From Solen grandis (Eukaryota; Mollusca; Bivalvia; Adapedonta; Solenidae): a stretch of 64,000 nucleotides of DNA. Below are positions 39,929-53,800 of the stretch, in pieces; position 1 is the stretch's first letter; each line of letters begins with the position of its first letter. Both the position numbers and the translations under genes were made by a program. The notes below the pieces were generated by a model that searched no databases, had not been told where the DNA came from, and saw nothing but the letters and a program-made list of their open reading frames with translations. The DNA is taken from positions 41,469,226 through 41,533,225 of the forward strand of contig CM037782.1 in NCBI GenBank assembly GCA_021229015.1, read 5' to 3'.

Positions 39929-42900
39929 ATGAACAAATCCGATGAATATACATGCGTAGCTACCCAGACGTCAATTGATCACGTGTTAGCAGACTGTAAT
40001 TTTGTCGAGAATTGTAAGGTCATTCCAAAAATTTGACAATGCTGAAGTAATAACATCAAAACACCTCCCCATACTTGTGTCTAATGAGATCCAGTGCAGT
40101 TATGCTAGCGCCCCACCCCCAAGACAAACAATAGCGTGGAACAAATGCACAGATGAACATATCTCCCTTTACCAAACTGTAATGGGAGAAGAATTGAACT
40201 GTATACTTAATTCGGATTGTGAAAATTGCCAGCCCGACCTTTTAAACACTATACTTTTAAATGTAATAAAGAATGCTGACTGTTATATTCCTCGCAGCAC
40301 ATTTAATGCACGAGCGAAACCACATTAGGGTTCGGCACCCAAAGAATCCAACACGAAAGTAAAACAGCTCCGACGCGCATGGATAGCTGATAACAAGCCG
40401 CGCACCGCGGAGAGCCGAACGTACGTTCAATACAAACAAGCCAACACATCCTGTAGAAAATTACAGAGACAAATGATATTCCAAAATGAGAACGCCGCAT
40501 ATGATGGCTTGACGAGATGCGCTGAACTCGACTATAGACAATTTTGGAACCTTCTTAAACGACGCTCCGGTAGGAGAGCCGACACTTGTAACGAAATTAT
40601 CATAGATGATACTCACTATAGAGATGAAAATATCGCACATGGATTCCGTTCCTTTTTCCAGACCGTTTTCAGCAACGAGCATGACATAGTAGATGCAGAC
40701 CAAGATATCATTAACGGCATTGATGATTTTTTTAAAACTAAATGTGAAGACCCGCTCTTAACTGAGCCAATTTATGTCAGAGAAGTCAAATCCGCAATAA
40801 AACGCTTAAACACGTAAGGCTCCAGGTATAGATAACATACACAACGAACATGTACTAATATGGTAGAGACGTTATTGCGAAGTATTAACTAATCTGTTCA
40901 ATTCTGTTCTCTACCATCAATGCCTACTGTATACATGGAAAACGAGTATATTGATACCAATATACAAAGGTAAAGGTAAACCAAAATGTAATCCCAACAG
41001 CTACCGTCCTGTGTCTTTTCTACCCTGCTTCTGTGAGCTATTTGAGGAAATAATACTACATAGACTGAACTCACACGTAGTTACACACAACCTTTAATTC
41101 CCTGCGGTGCAACAACAAGGATTTCAAAAAGTTCTCAGTTGTATGACAACATGTTTTGCCCTCCAAGAAACAATTTTTCAACAAAATGAAAATAGAAGCA
41201 ATGCTTATGTGGCATGTCTCGACCAAAAGGCCACATTTGATAGTGTATGGCACACGGGTCTCCTTTATAAGTTGGGAAGACTGCGTTTTACGGGCAAAAT
41301 CCTTAGGTTTATAGCCGAAATGTACACTGGTCTTAAGTGCGTAGTGCGCGTTAACGCTGTAACATCTAAACCCATAAACGCCACGCGATCAGTCCGTCAG
41401 GGTGGAGTCCTATCAACATGTCTATACCTGGTTTATATTCACCAATTTCTTGTCCATTTAGAAAACAGAAACAATTGTACGGTACAGTGGTTTCAGGAGG
41501 GAGGTAATCCGTCATTTGCCGATGATATTCAACACCCCGCTTCGATTATAGCGCCTCGTGGACATTGTATATAAATACTGTCGGAAATGGAAAGTTGACA
41601 TGAATGTCGATAAATCTAAAACCTCTTTTTTATGTACGGGGATTCATACATTAAACTAGCTGATCACGTGACACATCTTGGTGTAAGACATGATTCCAAC
41701 ATGAAACTTACTGAATATATTAACGAAAGATTACTACAGGCCAAAAATGGATTTTTTTGCCATGGTATTACAAGGTGTTCATCCTGATGGCGTAAATCCA
41801 CTAATATCCATTGATTTATATATAAAAAGGATAAAACCAATCGCACTATATGGAAGTAAACTCTGGTGTAACATGTTACCCTTAAGCTTGCACACAATAA
41901 ACCGATTTCAACACTACATTGTTAAGAAAACACAAGGACTCCCTACCTCTACTAGATCTGATATGTGCGAAGCTATGGTCGGTCTCCACAAATTAAGTTG
42001 TGATATTGTCATAAAGAAACTATTGTTTTTTTTTGCATAAGATATTGTCATTAGACACCAATAGTGTATGTCGTAATATTTTCCTGCGAAGGTATTATCA
42101 ATTTCTATCATCTATTAGCACTGTTACATATGGTTTCATTCCTGAAATATGCTCATTGTTGTACAGATACGGATTGCAAACATTTATATCTGATGTAACG
42201 TATCAACCTGCTTGTCTACCCACTACATGTGTTTGGAAAAAAAAGAACTTGTTAAAAGACTTGTGTATTCTGCTGACGAACATAACTAAAACAGCAGAAT
42301 TGCACATGATGGTTATTTTGTGCACTTCAGAGTCCTGTATTATATACAATGTATGCAAATTCCGAAATACTCGGAAGATTATGAAAACTATATTACGTGC
42401 TTGGTGTGCGTGGTATCAGCTACAGGACTCTGAAATCGCCTGTGAACTGTGGTTTTGCACGTACAGACATAACTCGGTAACTTGCTTAATGAATGTCGCA
42501 ACATGTCAGCTAAGATCAATGTTCTTTTGTGATTGCTTTGTTTACGGTGCCGACTTTGCTTTTCAGCTGAATACTTTGGACAGTGTTAGTTTGACTCTTC
42601 GTCTACTAGGAGCACCAACGTAGCCAACGCTGGGTGACATTTGTAACTTGTCTTTTCGTTTAGGTATATATATGAATGTTGCTGTGTTGCCCAAAATTGT
42701 ATAAATGTATACGCCTCTAAAAGAAAAGGTATAATGTATCAATACGGACTTAACGTTTTAACAGAAGTTTGCATAGGTTTTTCTACATTTGCTTCATTGA
42801 CAAGCATTGAATTACGTATTTTCTCATCACTCATTTATTGCCATATGGAAATAATAATCATGTAAACTGTATATAATATTATGTAAATTTTCATAAGCAA

Positions 42901-43045
42901 CACATATCAGATTGCTTATTTTGTCATACATTTTTATGTGTGTTTATATTGCCTTGCTCATTTAATGATATTACTATGTTAACATATATATATTGTGTAT
43001 ATCTCCTATTATGGAGGAAATAAAGATTGATTTATTGAATTATAA
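39929..43045 (+). pseudogene. Decayed non-LTR retrotransposon (endonuclease C-terminus, reverse transcriptase, 3' end)
   Basis: The + strand read across frame breaks shows an endonuclease end (SIDHVLADCNFVENC near 39975, then SKHLPILVS, equivalent to the S-D-H-x-P motif). A linker follows with ELDYRQFWNLLKRRSGR and VREVKSAIKRLNT. The reverse transcriptase has ACLDQKATFDSVWHTGLLYK (near 41213), then RQGGVLSTCLYLVY and PSFADDI, where FADD is the catalytic box. A Cys-containing C-terminal part runs to about 42620. The 3' end near 43010-43045 has GGAAATAAAGATTGATTTAT. At least five frame breaks make it dead. Most of the endonuclease is missing. The exact clade cannot be set by eye. Confidence 0.88.
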
Positions 43046-43324
43046 ATTGCTAATTTGATTGATAGTAAGTCACCCAGAAAGCTATATTCATTGATATGAA
43101 AATGTAATCTTTTTTTTTTTTCAAATTGGACCAAATTATTTAAGCTCTTGACCGAACCATTTAATAGCATAATCAACTATCAGAATGAATATTTGCTCAT
43201 TTTCAATACATCACAAGTTTATATAACCAATATGCTATAATTATTTTTATTATTGTTACTACGAAATTGGAATCAGACGCCCATTGTCTTATATTAGTGC
43301 ATTCGGACTACATGTATAACTTAA

Positions 43325-43860
43325 AACAAGAGGGTCATGATGACCTTAAAACGCTCAGTAGAGTACTATAAAGCTTATGAAAACAATTCATGACACATGA
43401 TTTCACCTGGTTACCGTCAATCATCCACCTTATCTAATGATTAATCCTTACATTCACTTTGACAATAACACACTTCCTCACATCATCATTGCTTTATATA
43501 TGTATTAACAATTATTATTGTATGTCTTAAATAGTCTCTTGTAATTCTAGTTTTAGAAGGCCACATGTACAATTTTAGAAATGCATGTTTTACTTGTGAA
43601 TATATGCTATGATGTTTATGTGGATGAGACTTTAAATAATAATAAAATAAATAAATATGAAATTCAATTTTGACCCTTGGTTTCTGATAGGAAGATTTTT
43701 TAAGTTTCTAACAAAAATCAAGAAACATTCGTGCCAAGTTTCATGAATGTCTACCAGTGGTTTCAGTGGAATCAAATTGTTGACGACGGACGCAGGGTGA
43801 TCCTAATAGCTTATCTTGAGGGCCCTTTGCTTTAGTGAGCTTAAGCACATACATAAAATG
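43325..43860 (+). mobile_element. Short bivalve-type repeat split by a LINE 3' fragment
   Basis: ACAAGAGGGTCATGATGACC (near 43326) and the later GTGCCAAGTTTCATGAATGT ... GTTGACGACGGACGCAGGGT ... GAGGGCCCTTTGCTTTAGTG (43733-43838) look like the start and end of one element type. Between them, about 43490-43665 is a separate A-rich 3' end with AATAAAATAAATAAAT. The inner piece may be a later insertion. Confidence 0.55.
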
Positions 43861-44079
43861 CCTTAGTTTTGTGTATATTTTCCTAGTTACAAATCATATC
43901 AACAAATTTTATTAAGTTATACATTTCTTTATTTTAAATACGCAATGACATATCATGTGTATCATAGATCTACATAGTATGTGCCACTACAACAGATCTA
44001 AGATGTGTTGACATTATTATTTGTTTAATTAATGTTTCATTAATGACCTTCTAATCTGTAATTTCCAAAAATACGGCAC

Positions 44080-46680
44080 AATCATTTCCCTCAATTCTCA
44101 ATTCACCATCACCAAAGCAATATTCACAACAGCTACTCATCCCGTTAAAGATTGCTTAGTATCTTGTTAATAAGGACAGAGCAACTAGAAGCACGAGAAC
44201 GGAAATAATCTGCTGTAAATGACTGACTAGTATTTAAAACTAAAAGGGCGATTGAATATCTTTAAGAGGATAAGAGATCTAAACATTCACAGAGATTTGG
44301 TTATTACAATCTAAGTGTTTACATAGTTTATCAATAAAATCGAACATTCCCAGGACGTTCAAAAACAAGATTAGAAAGCATTCCGGATAGGGAAGGATCT
44401 CATGGTTGCAATGGTAGTGATTGACACACATTTATTTTTTATTCTATCCTAATTTTTAGTCGTTAATCATCAGATATCTAATTTTAATTTAATGTTTATA
44501 TTTTTGTTGTTAATGATGATGATGATGAAATTCTGTTCTTGATAATGAAAATGATCCAATTCATACCTTTTTCTCCCCTTTCTCTTTCTACCTTTAAATT
44601 CCAACAATGTACGAATTCATAAAAAGGAATTAAAAACTATTACAACGTAGGGATGGCTCAAAACAATTGATTGTCATGAAAGATTCATGTCGGGTGCAAA
44701 ACTTTCTTTTTTCTTAAATACTTTAATATGCCTATACATCAACCTCATTTTCGTTTTTTTCGGCGTAGCTGTCTAACCTAACTCTTGACAAACTTAGGGA
44801 TGATGACAAAAGACAGTGTCTACTGAACATTTCAACGATTTTCAGTGGTAAATATTCCTTTACTCACGGAAGTAAAGTTAAACACTATTTTTTGCTGAGA
44901 AGAAAACAAGCTGAAACATACACTTCGTATTAATATTTATCAAGTTTGTATTATTTGTGTTCATGCCATAAATGTCCACATTGCAAGTAATAAAGTTACA
45001 TGCTTTTCTCAAGTATGTATGTATGTATGTATGTATGTATGTATGTATGCCATACTTGCACTATTTATTGTATTTGTATGGCAAAATGCTCCACATATAA
45101 GGATTCGTACATCATTTAACTGCTCTTTGTTCTCCATTACTTTAATCCCCATCAAAGACGAATATTAAGAGATGTTTCTTATTTATCATTGCGTTACTAC
45201 TTTTAATATTCTAATTATAAGGCTACATGATAAGACCCTATAATTCCTATTTAGTGTTTACCACAGTTCCAAGTTTGTTTTATATTTAATTATACATCAA
45301 TTGACATTAAGTTTGTTTTATATTTAATTATACAACAATTGATATTCTGGGACATTGTGTTTTCGATTACATTTCATATCCCACCATAGTTTTGCAATAT
45401 GATAGACACTGCAAATAAGAAACGCTGGATTTATGTCTCTTGAAATATATTTCGAAAACAATAATTAAAACCCTAAATTTCCATATATGTTGATTAGCTT
45501 GTATTCGATAAGATAAAAAAATTGATTTAATTTACAACAATAAGGTTAAAGTAAATACAGTATATGATTATTTAAGCATTAAATTACAAATGTGAATATA
45601 AATAATCTTATTATCTTAGTCCTCTGAAAGGTCATCTAGTTACTATTCCAAATAGACCATGTGTTTAGCATGATATTTACAATATTTTTATTACATGGTG
45701 TTTCATAATTCTTTTTGGCTAATCTGTAATTTCACGACATTATGCTGTAATAATTGCATGCTAAAGACACGATATGCGATAAGAAACAATCAATAAAAAT
45801 GCCAGTAAAAATGTGGTTAATAGAAACCCTGTTTATATACTGATTTATCACGAAAATGTTCGCCCTGAAAAAAAGCTACAGTAAATTATTCAGTAAAAAA
45901 ATGCCGTAAATAAATGCCATAAAAATAAATCAAAATAATGTAATTGAAGAGTAATGTCATTGTATTTGCAACGCATATAAAATAAAACCGAAATATCCAT
46001 ACGAAATTGTGTTTATCGCTAATTTCGATTTATTGCAAATGAATTATCGACCCTCCAGAAAGAAATAATTGCGTTTTACAAGAGAAAACTGGATCGATCA
46101 GAAGTTTATAGCTTACTTGAGATGAAATAGCACCCACACCTAAACGACAAATTAAGACAGTGTTAAATTTAATCTAGAAAATGCAAATAAATTCATTTCC
46201 CATTTTTAAATTAACAACTCTTTTGCTTCTCAAAACCTTTTGCCAAGGATATACGCATCAATCAAAGTCGTTTACCGAATGCAAACCTTCATAAGTTTAC
46301 AGTAAAGACCTTGAACTGTTTGATTACGAACCAAATAACCGGTAGTGTTTGGTTTGAATGAATACACAGATACTGCAAAAGTCGTATTTAATCTTTTAAG
46401 CAGATTTTTGTAATGCTTACATATCGTAGACTAACATTTATTGCTGAGGAATTTGTTTTATTTGATTATTTTGTGAAATTGCCGAACAGTTGAATAGCAA
46501 TGCAATATACTGAATTGAAATAGGTATATAATAATGGTATTAAAAATCGAAGGCACTACCATGATCATATCTAATGAACCATGTGTTCATATAAGCTAAA
46601 GGACCCTGCCTTGACGTAATTGAATTTAGCCGTTTCTATGCATGGGAGTATACGCTCGTACACGCACGATATAAATAAAA
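44080..46680. repeat. Diverged repeat unit 3 (blocks P, V, W, R, S)
   Basis: P at about 44112 has AAGCAATATTCACAACAGCT. V at 44505-44630 has CAATTCATACCTTTTTCTCC. W at 45300-45470 has GTTTTCGATTACATTTCATA. R at 45975-46110 has TCGACCCTCCAGAAAGAAAT. S is at 46590-46650. V to S aligns with 53040-54910 at an offset of about 8.3-8.6 kb. A (TATG)n run at 45013-45049 sits between V and W. Confidence 0.65.
45013..45049. repeat. (GTAT)n microsatellite
   Basis: About nine perfect tetranucleotide units. Confidence 0.97.
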
Positions 46681-46852
46681 ATAACAATACCTTCACTTTC
46701 TTTGCTTTCAGCAATGGTGTTTGGCTAGGCTAAAAAGTCATCTGTAGACTATGGCATATTTATAAAGATAAATGTAAGAAAAACAGGTATCTGGTGATAG
46801 AAAAGACGGACAGAGGAATCTTGATGTCGAAACTATTTTCGAGGTGTTGTTG

Positions 46853-46855
<3 letters not shown>

Positions 46856-46883
<28 letters not shown>
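46856..46883. repeat. Poly-T tract
   Basis: A run of about 27 T. Confidence 0.95.
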
Positions 46884-46886
<3 letters not shown>

Positions 46887-47324
46887 GAGAATAGTAACAC
46901 TTGCCAGGAAATTGAACAGGCAAACAAAATCTTGCATAACTGTATTTATCTATTGATTTTTAATTGAAAATGTTTTAGAATTTTGTATTACCTTTTAGGG
47001 ATTTATTGATTATGGTGATGTGGGAAAGGTACATACCGATTTCATGAAATATGTTTTATAAGTCGATAAAAGTACTCTACATGTTATACGATATGGAATA
47101 TTTGACATGTTAAAAAACAAATTATTGATTTTGGTATAGATTTTAATCAATAAATTTGTATATAAATGGCATGTCCATTTTTCTTTTTATTTTTACTAGA
47201 AAGGGCCCATATTTATATATGTATTTAAAAAACAAATAATGCATTTAATGCCATGCATTAGAATAAGTTGCATTCTGTTTTTCCGTTGCTTATCATGAGT
47301 TACCGTTTTTTTTGGAGGAGAAAA

Positions 47325-47700
47325 CAGTTTTTTATCCCCTAAAGGGAAGTATATAGTAATTGAACTTTCCGTCTGTCCGTCCGTCTGTCCTACTTCGTGT
47401 CAGCTCCTACATGCATAAGTGGATTTTGATGTAACCTGGTAGAAATGATCATCACATTGAGACAAAGTGTGTCGCGATTAATATGGCCTTGCTCTTTAAG
47501 ACAATGTGTCGTGCGCAAAACACAATTTTGTAACTCAAAGTTCAAGATGAGAGTCACAGGTCAAAGGTAAAAAAGTGAAACATTTGTCATGTCCGTGCTC
47601 TAACTCCATGATGTGTTGATGAATTTTGAAATAATTTGGCATAAGCTTCCAGATAAGGTACATGCAAAGTCCAATATGCAATTTTATGGACTGGTTTCAT
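47325..47700 (+). repeat. Bivalve-type dispersed repeat with (CCGT/CTGT)n segment
   Basis: TATCCCCTAAAGGGAAGTAT is followed by TCCGTCTGTCCGTCCGTCTG, then text such as TAAGTGGATTTTGATGTAAC and CAGGTCAAAGGT. This arrangement (CCCC...GGGG start, short (CCGT)n, then a non-coding body with 'AGGTCA' words) is typical of a dispersed repeat in bivalve genomes. No family name is offered. Confidence 0.5.
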
Positions 47701-47924
47701 AGTGAATTCCAGTTAGTGATTGAAAATCATATTTTTCAGTTAATTAAATTAAATATAAAAAAATAGTGTTTGAGCATCAAATACCAATCGATTTTAAAGT
47801 ACATTTACAGCAAAACAATATCATTATCACTTTCCTTCGTAAACTGGCAAAAATAGATATTGTTTTGTTCTTAACACATTTGCAGTGTAAATAGCATAAA
47901 AAATTGGACTACATATTGTGGCGG

Positions 47925-48045
47925 CGTGTGTGGTTATTATTATGGAAGGAAACATGAGAACTCCGAAAAACCCACTTGTCTGACCGGGCGACTACTGTAC
48001 CATCTCACGTGCGTGACCTGGAATTGAACCCGGGACGCATCATGT
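47925..48045 (-). mobile_element. Possible tRNA-like SINE fragment, family 4
   Basis: The minus strand contains GGTTCAATTCCAGGTCACGC, with a B-box-like GTTCAATTCC, followed by GTGAGATGGTACAGTAGTCG and CGGTCAGACAAGTGGGTTTT. Only one copy is in the window, and its head and tail are not clear. Confidence 0.45.
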
Positions 48046-48399
48046 GATGTTCATAGAATAGACAGACAGTAAATTGTATTGTTATTTATTCCTGTAATAT
48101 CAAGTGGTAAAACCAAATACATAATTGTAGTTTATTAACTTGATCAAGTGAAAGTTAATCATACAAAGATGATTAAAATATGTCATGAATATCTTTTACA
48201 ATATCATGGAGGATGGATCGTACATATCGAATTAATATTTGAAAGTAAATATAAATAAATATGTAGATGCATAACTCATGGTAATCACATGCGTTTACGT
48301 TACGTTGCATTCAAAGACAATTATTAATTAGTTATTAAGTTTACATGTAGCAGTTTTATTGGAAGAAGACTTAAATGAATGAACATAAATCATTAGAAT

Positions 48400-49100
48400 G
48401 CCTTATATATTTTTATGTACTAACGTTTTCCTGATGTGTTCGCGACTTTAATGAAATGAAACTTTTCTTCAATACCTCTAGCTTTGCAAATTGCACTGTA
48501 TCTACAAACTCTCTTTATACCTCATTTTGACATCAATGTCCAATTTAAATATTTATTTACATGAAAAATCCAGCTTAAGATGTTCTAAAGATACCTGATA
48601 AAATGTACATGATGTACATAAAGTAGTACAATTATTCATACTGTATAAACATTTTTAGTACATCTATTATATTGGATTTAAATAAAATATGGACTTGAAC
48701 TTTTAAATATATGGATTTTTCGTACATAACCGACAGCAGTTAATTTAGACATTCATATTTCCCTAACAAAACTTTCATTCATAACCGACAACAGTTAGTT
48801 CCACATCGCCACCCTGTATTTTTCAATAACAGACAATTTTTGCATCATTCGCCCCGCTTAGAATAGCAGAAAATACGGCAATTTGTTTGGTTCCTCTAGT
48901 GAATTAACGAACGACTGTGTCTTTGTAGCAATGAAAACAAAAACAATGGCTGAGTGGATCCCCTCCGTGACGGGGATTGCGGTGTCAGTCATATCCTTTC
49001 CTGCCCTCATCTGACTGTGGAGATTCCACTGTGAATGGCATTTAAAAATATTTAATGCATGGGATCATGTATCGTATTTCTGACATTTGACAAACTATTT
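48400..49100. repeat. Diverged repeat unit 3b (blocks U and Q)
   Basis: CAATACCTCTAGCTTTGCAA (48471) through CGCCACCCTGTATTTTTCAA and block Q (48855-49035) aligns with 59940-60780 in the same order. Within Q, the minus-strand reading MRAGKDMTDTAIPVTEGIHS is lost after a 5-base insertion near 48898-48905. Confidence 0.65.
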
Positions 49101-50850
49101 CCCTTTTCATTTTGTTTGTTTATCCTGGTATCATTAAAATAAACTATGGTACTATTTTCAAAGATACGAGTATCTTTCGTTAAAGTTACCGGTCCAAATC
49201 CATACTGTGTCACAAGCACGTATAAAATATTGTTTAATATCAAAAGGAATTTGCACTTCGAACGGATGAAAATCATTCTAAGTGTGATACTCTTATACTA
49301 GTATGAACTCTTTAGCTATATAAGAAGTTTGAATAATAAAATAAAATAAAAACATTGCATGATATGATTGCATTGACCACGTATGTTCCAATGTCATGAT
49401 CCAATTAAGACAATACCACCTGTAATTCGGATAACTTTAACCCAATTGGTTATAGTTATAAGAACAATGGAATTTTAACCGGAACTCGAATTGGAGATAT
49501 GATATGCAAGGGAAACTCATGAGAGCCAAGTTAATTACCAAAAGCATACATGCCTTAGATTTCTATGGGTGACTTATTCTTAACTGTAGTGTTTTAACTT
49601 CAAAGTTATATATGTTAATGTTGAATATCAGAAGACCGTGAATAATAAAACGTATATGTGTTAATATGCCGCTACTTAAGGTTACGAGACTCTATCATTT
49701 TTAAGAGCACCAATAAATAGGCTAAAATTCTTTGATATTGAGAGATGTGGGTTCGAAGTAAAGTATGGTCATTTTCTTTTTCTTTTTATGTTTTCTATTC
49801 TGACATTCATTTCTGTATCATTCAGATTAGATTTAGAATAAAAAGCAATGTTAGTTTTATATTATATGCATAATTTTGATATTATTTAAGGTCAAAGGGT
49901 CATGTATTAAACAGTAGCAAGATGGCGTGTGGTTTTTGGTACTTGTTTTACTTATTGCTTGTTAGCCATATTTTCTTTTACAACAAAAGAATTATACAAT
50001 GTGAAGAAATCCCCATATTAAAAACTCGTCGCTTTCAATTAAGTATAATTCCATATAATTTCTTTACTTTATATATATATGCACAATAAAAGGAGATGAG
50101 ACGAGGATGGTAACCATCATATATTGTTTCCAATTTTTACCTCGGTCAATCAAATATCAATGTGTTTAGATGTCTATTTATCCCAAAATTCAATTTTGTA
50201 TTTAAATACTCTTACAAATTTCGATATTGAGTTGGTTTTATTCTAACATTTTGAAACTTATAAGATCTTTCAACTTCTACATCAGGTCGAAATAAAAGTG
50301 TTCCACTTGGTACTACGATACTCGAGTAAACAAATAAAACAAAGACGCAAAATAAAGGCCAAAATAATATCGAATAATTCTAGCTAAAATTTATTTGTTT
50401 TGATTTTATTCTTTTTCCGTTTTATGTATAACGAACAGACGCAATTTACTGATTATTTCGTAGTATCTGTCTCCGCAAGCATCTTTTTTATGTTATAATT
50501 GAATCAAATATATACGTTTTAACATTATTATGAATATTAATAAGAGCAAAATATTGTTGTTCAACTAGAAAGACAATATTTCTGTTTTAGAAGTAGTTCA
50601 AATCCCACAAGCTTCCTTTCGAAATTTATACCTATTACCCATAACGAAAATGAAATAATGCTTACAACATTGAAATGATTACAATTATAACAAACTTAAA
50701 TAAATATAATGGTTTTTACAGTAATTTGACCTACTTTTACTATCATACTAGAAAATGTACAATAGGTAGACACATACCCATATTTTAGCCACGTATAATT
50801 GGCGCTTTTGTCTTTTCCGACACATCATTTTCGATCGTTAAGCCGTCAAA
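49100..50850. other. AT-rich intergenic stretch, nothing recognisable
   Basis: No exon, transposase or tandem repeat found. The minus-strand frame 49052-49276 is short and without motif. Confidence 0.4.
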
Positions 50851-53800
50851 TTGAGAACATATTCAATAATCAGTCTTTTGACACGCATTCTAAATGTAAC
50901 AAGATCTGTAAAACCGTCATCATTTTAAAGAAAATGGCAAAAAAAATTAAGAGCTGTCATTATCTTAGATATCTAACCAATTATCCGTTATCTCAAAATA
51001 CCAAAATGTAAAAATGATATATTGAACAGGTGAAGGTATAAGGCATTAAAAACTTTACATGAACAATTCTGAATTATACTAATGTTTAGATACCTTCTTT
51101 TTTCCCCAAAGGCATTATAAAGGCTATTTCTTTTCTTTTATAAGCTTTGTTGCTGTGTATTACAATTTAACGAGTTAGTTATACATACTTGTTGTAATTA
51201 TGATACATATATTGATATGTTCTTTCCTCTAAAGCACGCGTCAATTACCTCCTGCATGTGCTGTCTATATAAATATAGTACAGCTTATATAAAAGACTAT
51301 GATAATTTTAATCATATCGAATTCATCCGCTTATAGCCTTTCCTTCTATTTTTAGCTTCCTTTTTGAATCATGTAATGGACGGGCAAATATAAAATATCA
51401 AGTAAATTGATAAATTTACTTACCAAACATGACTTGAATTAATAATTATATTGCATGCTGTTCAATATTCGGCCAGCGCTCAGTTTATACATTTAATTCA
51501 ACGCCTTCAGATGCTTGTCAATCAAGCAGGCAAGAATAGATTGAAAATGTCCTCAAAGTCAATGATTTACAGCCGTTTTGTTTCATGTTATAATCCATTA
51601 TCAGCATGAACGTAAGCTCTTAATCAGTACAACACAGATTTATTAAACTGATACGTCATTATTCACAATGTATACCATGGAAGAGCGTGGTATGAATAAG
51701 TGTCGAAATATTTCGTACAGATTCTCTCACTTACAAATCATATCAACTTTTAGAGATTTACATAGAAAGTTTTAAAGTTGGTATGACATTACAAATACAG
51801 ACGAAAGGCATGTTTACACCAATAACTTGTTTCATTCCGACCCGACTTTCAAAGAAACGACCATGTCGCAAATAATAATCGTCAAAGCAATATACGCAAC
51901 CGTTATTCGGCCCGTTAAGCATGATTTAGACCGAGTTCTTGCTAATTCGGACATGGAAGCTAAAAGCACGTTGAGGAAATGATATGCTGTGAATTATTGA
52001 CAAGTTCTTTTGATCCATTAAATTGACGATTGAATTCAAAGTGTTTAAAATAAAAAGTTATTAAATATTTAATTTAATGAAGACTTGAATGCCTCGGATG
52101 ATTTTTGTCAATTAAATCAGTTAATTATTGTATTATTGAAAGAATAGAGTTATTTCAACTCTGTTCTTTGAATATCAAATTAATTGAAACCATAATCTGA
52201 TGAGTTTGATAAAGAATTACTCATTATTATTTGATGACACTAACTATAACTCATACACAAGTGAAATTGATTCAGATAAGCAGAAGATTTTAAAGTCCAC
52301 GGGAATAATGTGACTAATGTAACAAATTTTTCAAGAGTTAATCTGTTTGCTTATTTTGAGTTTTGCGAGGTTATCCACTGAACGTTAACATCTTCATCAG
52401 ATGCATTGTACTTATGGTGCATTTCATTTCTATCAGAATGTTCCCATTAGTTGGGACGAAAATGTTATCTGAAATTCTTAAAATTGAGTACAATTAGTTA
52501 CAAAGAAATAAGAAAATTGCAATTTTTAGATATTTGTACGAGCAACCTTGACACCGAAAGAAGCACAAACATTTCTCCTCATGATAGTTACTCATGCATC
52601 AGCACGGCTGTCTTCTAGAGTAGACAACGCACAAGAACCGCAGGAAAGTATGAATTTTATTCTGTTTACCTTGTATACAGTATATATAGCAAGCTAATTT
52701 TACGCATCATTCGCTTGGTCTGGAATTGTGGAAAATAGGCAATTTGTTTTATTCCTCTATTGCGGTTAAACCGTGCTAGCATGACAGATAAAATCGTTGC
52801 TGTGCGGATCCACCGTGAGTCTAACCTTCTTTTTCTAATCTGATTGTGGAGATTCACTTTATACTGTGATTCATTTCTATTCAACAGGGGACCGCATAAC
52901 ATTTACGCCGCCTTTTCATATAAGGCTGTACCATGATATAATTGTTCTAATTCTTGCATGATGCTGATCAACACACATTTACCCAATTATATCTTTTAAT
53001 AATCACTAGTAGGATGATTAATATTCAATTAATTGTTTTCGTGTTTGTTGTTGTTGTTACTGTTAATGTTCCAATTCACACCTCTTTCTTCCCTCTCAAT
53101 ATCAACGATGTATAAGTTTATAACAGTTAACTGCTAAAAATAAGAATTTACGAAATAGAGATATGTTGAAATATTCGATTACCATGAAAAATATCGCTTC
53201 CTTACTAACCCAAAAACCGTAGCCCGATATTATTTAAAAAAGAACCTTTTAGAGCATGACGAGTCCGAACTTTTCTATATTAAATATTGCTAAACATAAG
53301 CGCACCTTTCGTATTTCTTTATCATCTTATTACGTATAAAAAATACTTGTAAATTTGTATTCTGCCTGTTAATATGGAGACATTTCGGTCTGATGTACCA
53401 CAGTAAGACCCATATTGACTCTCATGTTGTACCTAAATTCCACATGTCTTTCTTTTATTTTAAATATACACCAATCAATATTTTGGGGCATTGTCTTTTC
53501 GATTACATTTCATATTCTACTATCAGTTTGCATTTCAATAGACACTATCTATAAATAAGTAGCACTGATTTCATTTTTAGAGAAAAGTTATTTTAATCTT
53601 TAATCATGTCTGTTTGATAGGTTTTCATATAGTAAAATAAACAAATTTGGTATGATTAATTTTTGTTTCACACACGCACACATTTGTAGAGAATATACTT
53701 GATCGTTCCTGCAATATTCTTTTCTCGTTTTACAAGACACGTTTTCGTTTCACTATTCACAGACTCATCCAGAAAATACTTTTTCTCTATAAAATCTTAC

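Noticed and set aside
42033..42623. 196-codon + strand frame as a host gene
   Set aside because: It follows directly from the LINE reverse transcriptase and lies before the LINE 3' end, so it is taken as the decayed C-terminal part of that element or a neighbour of it.
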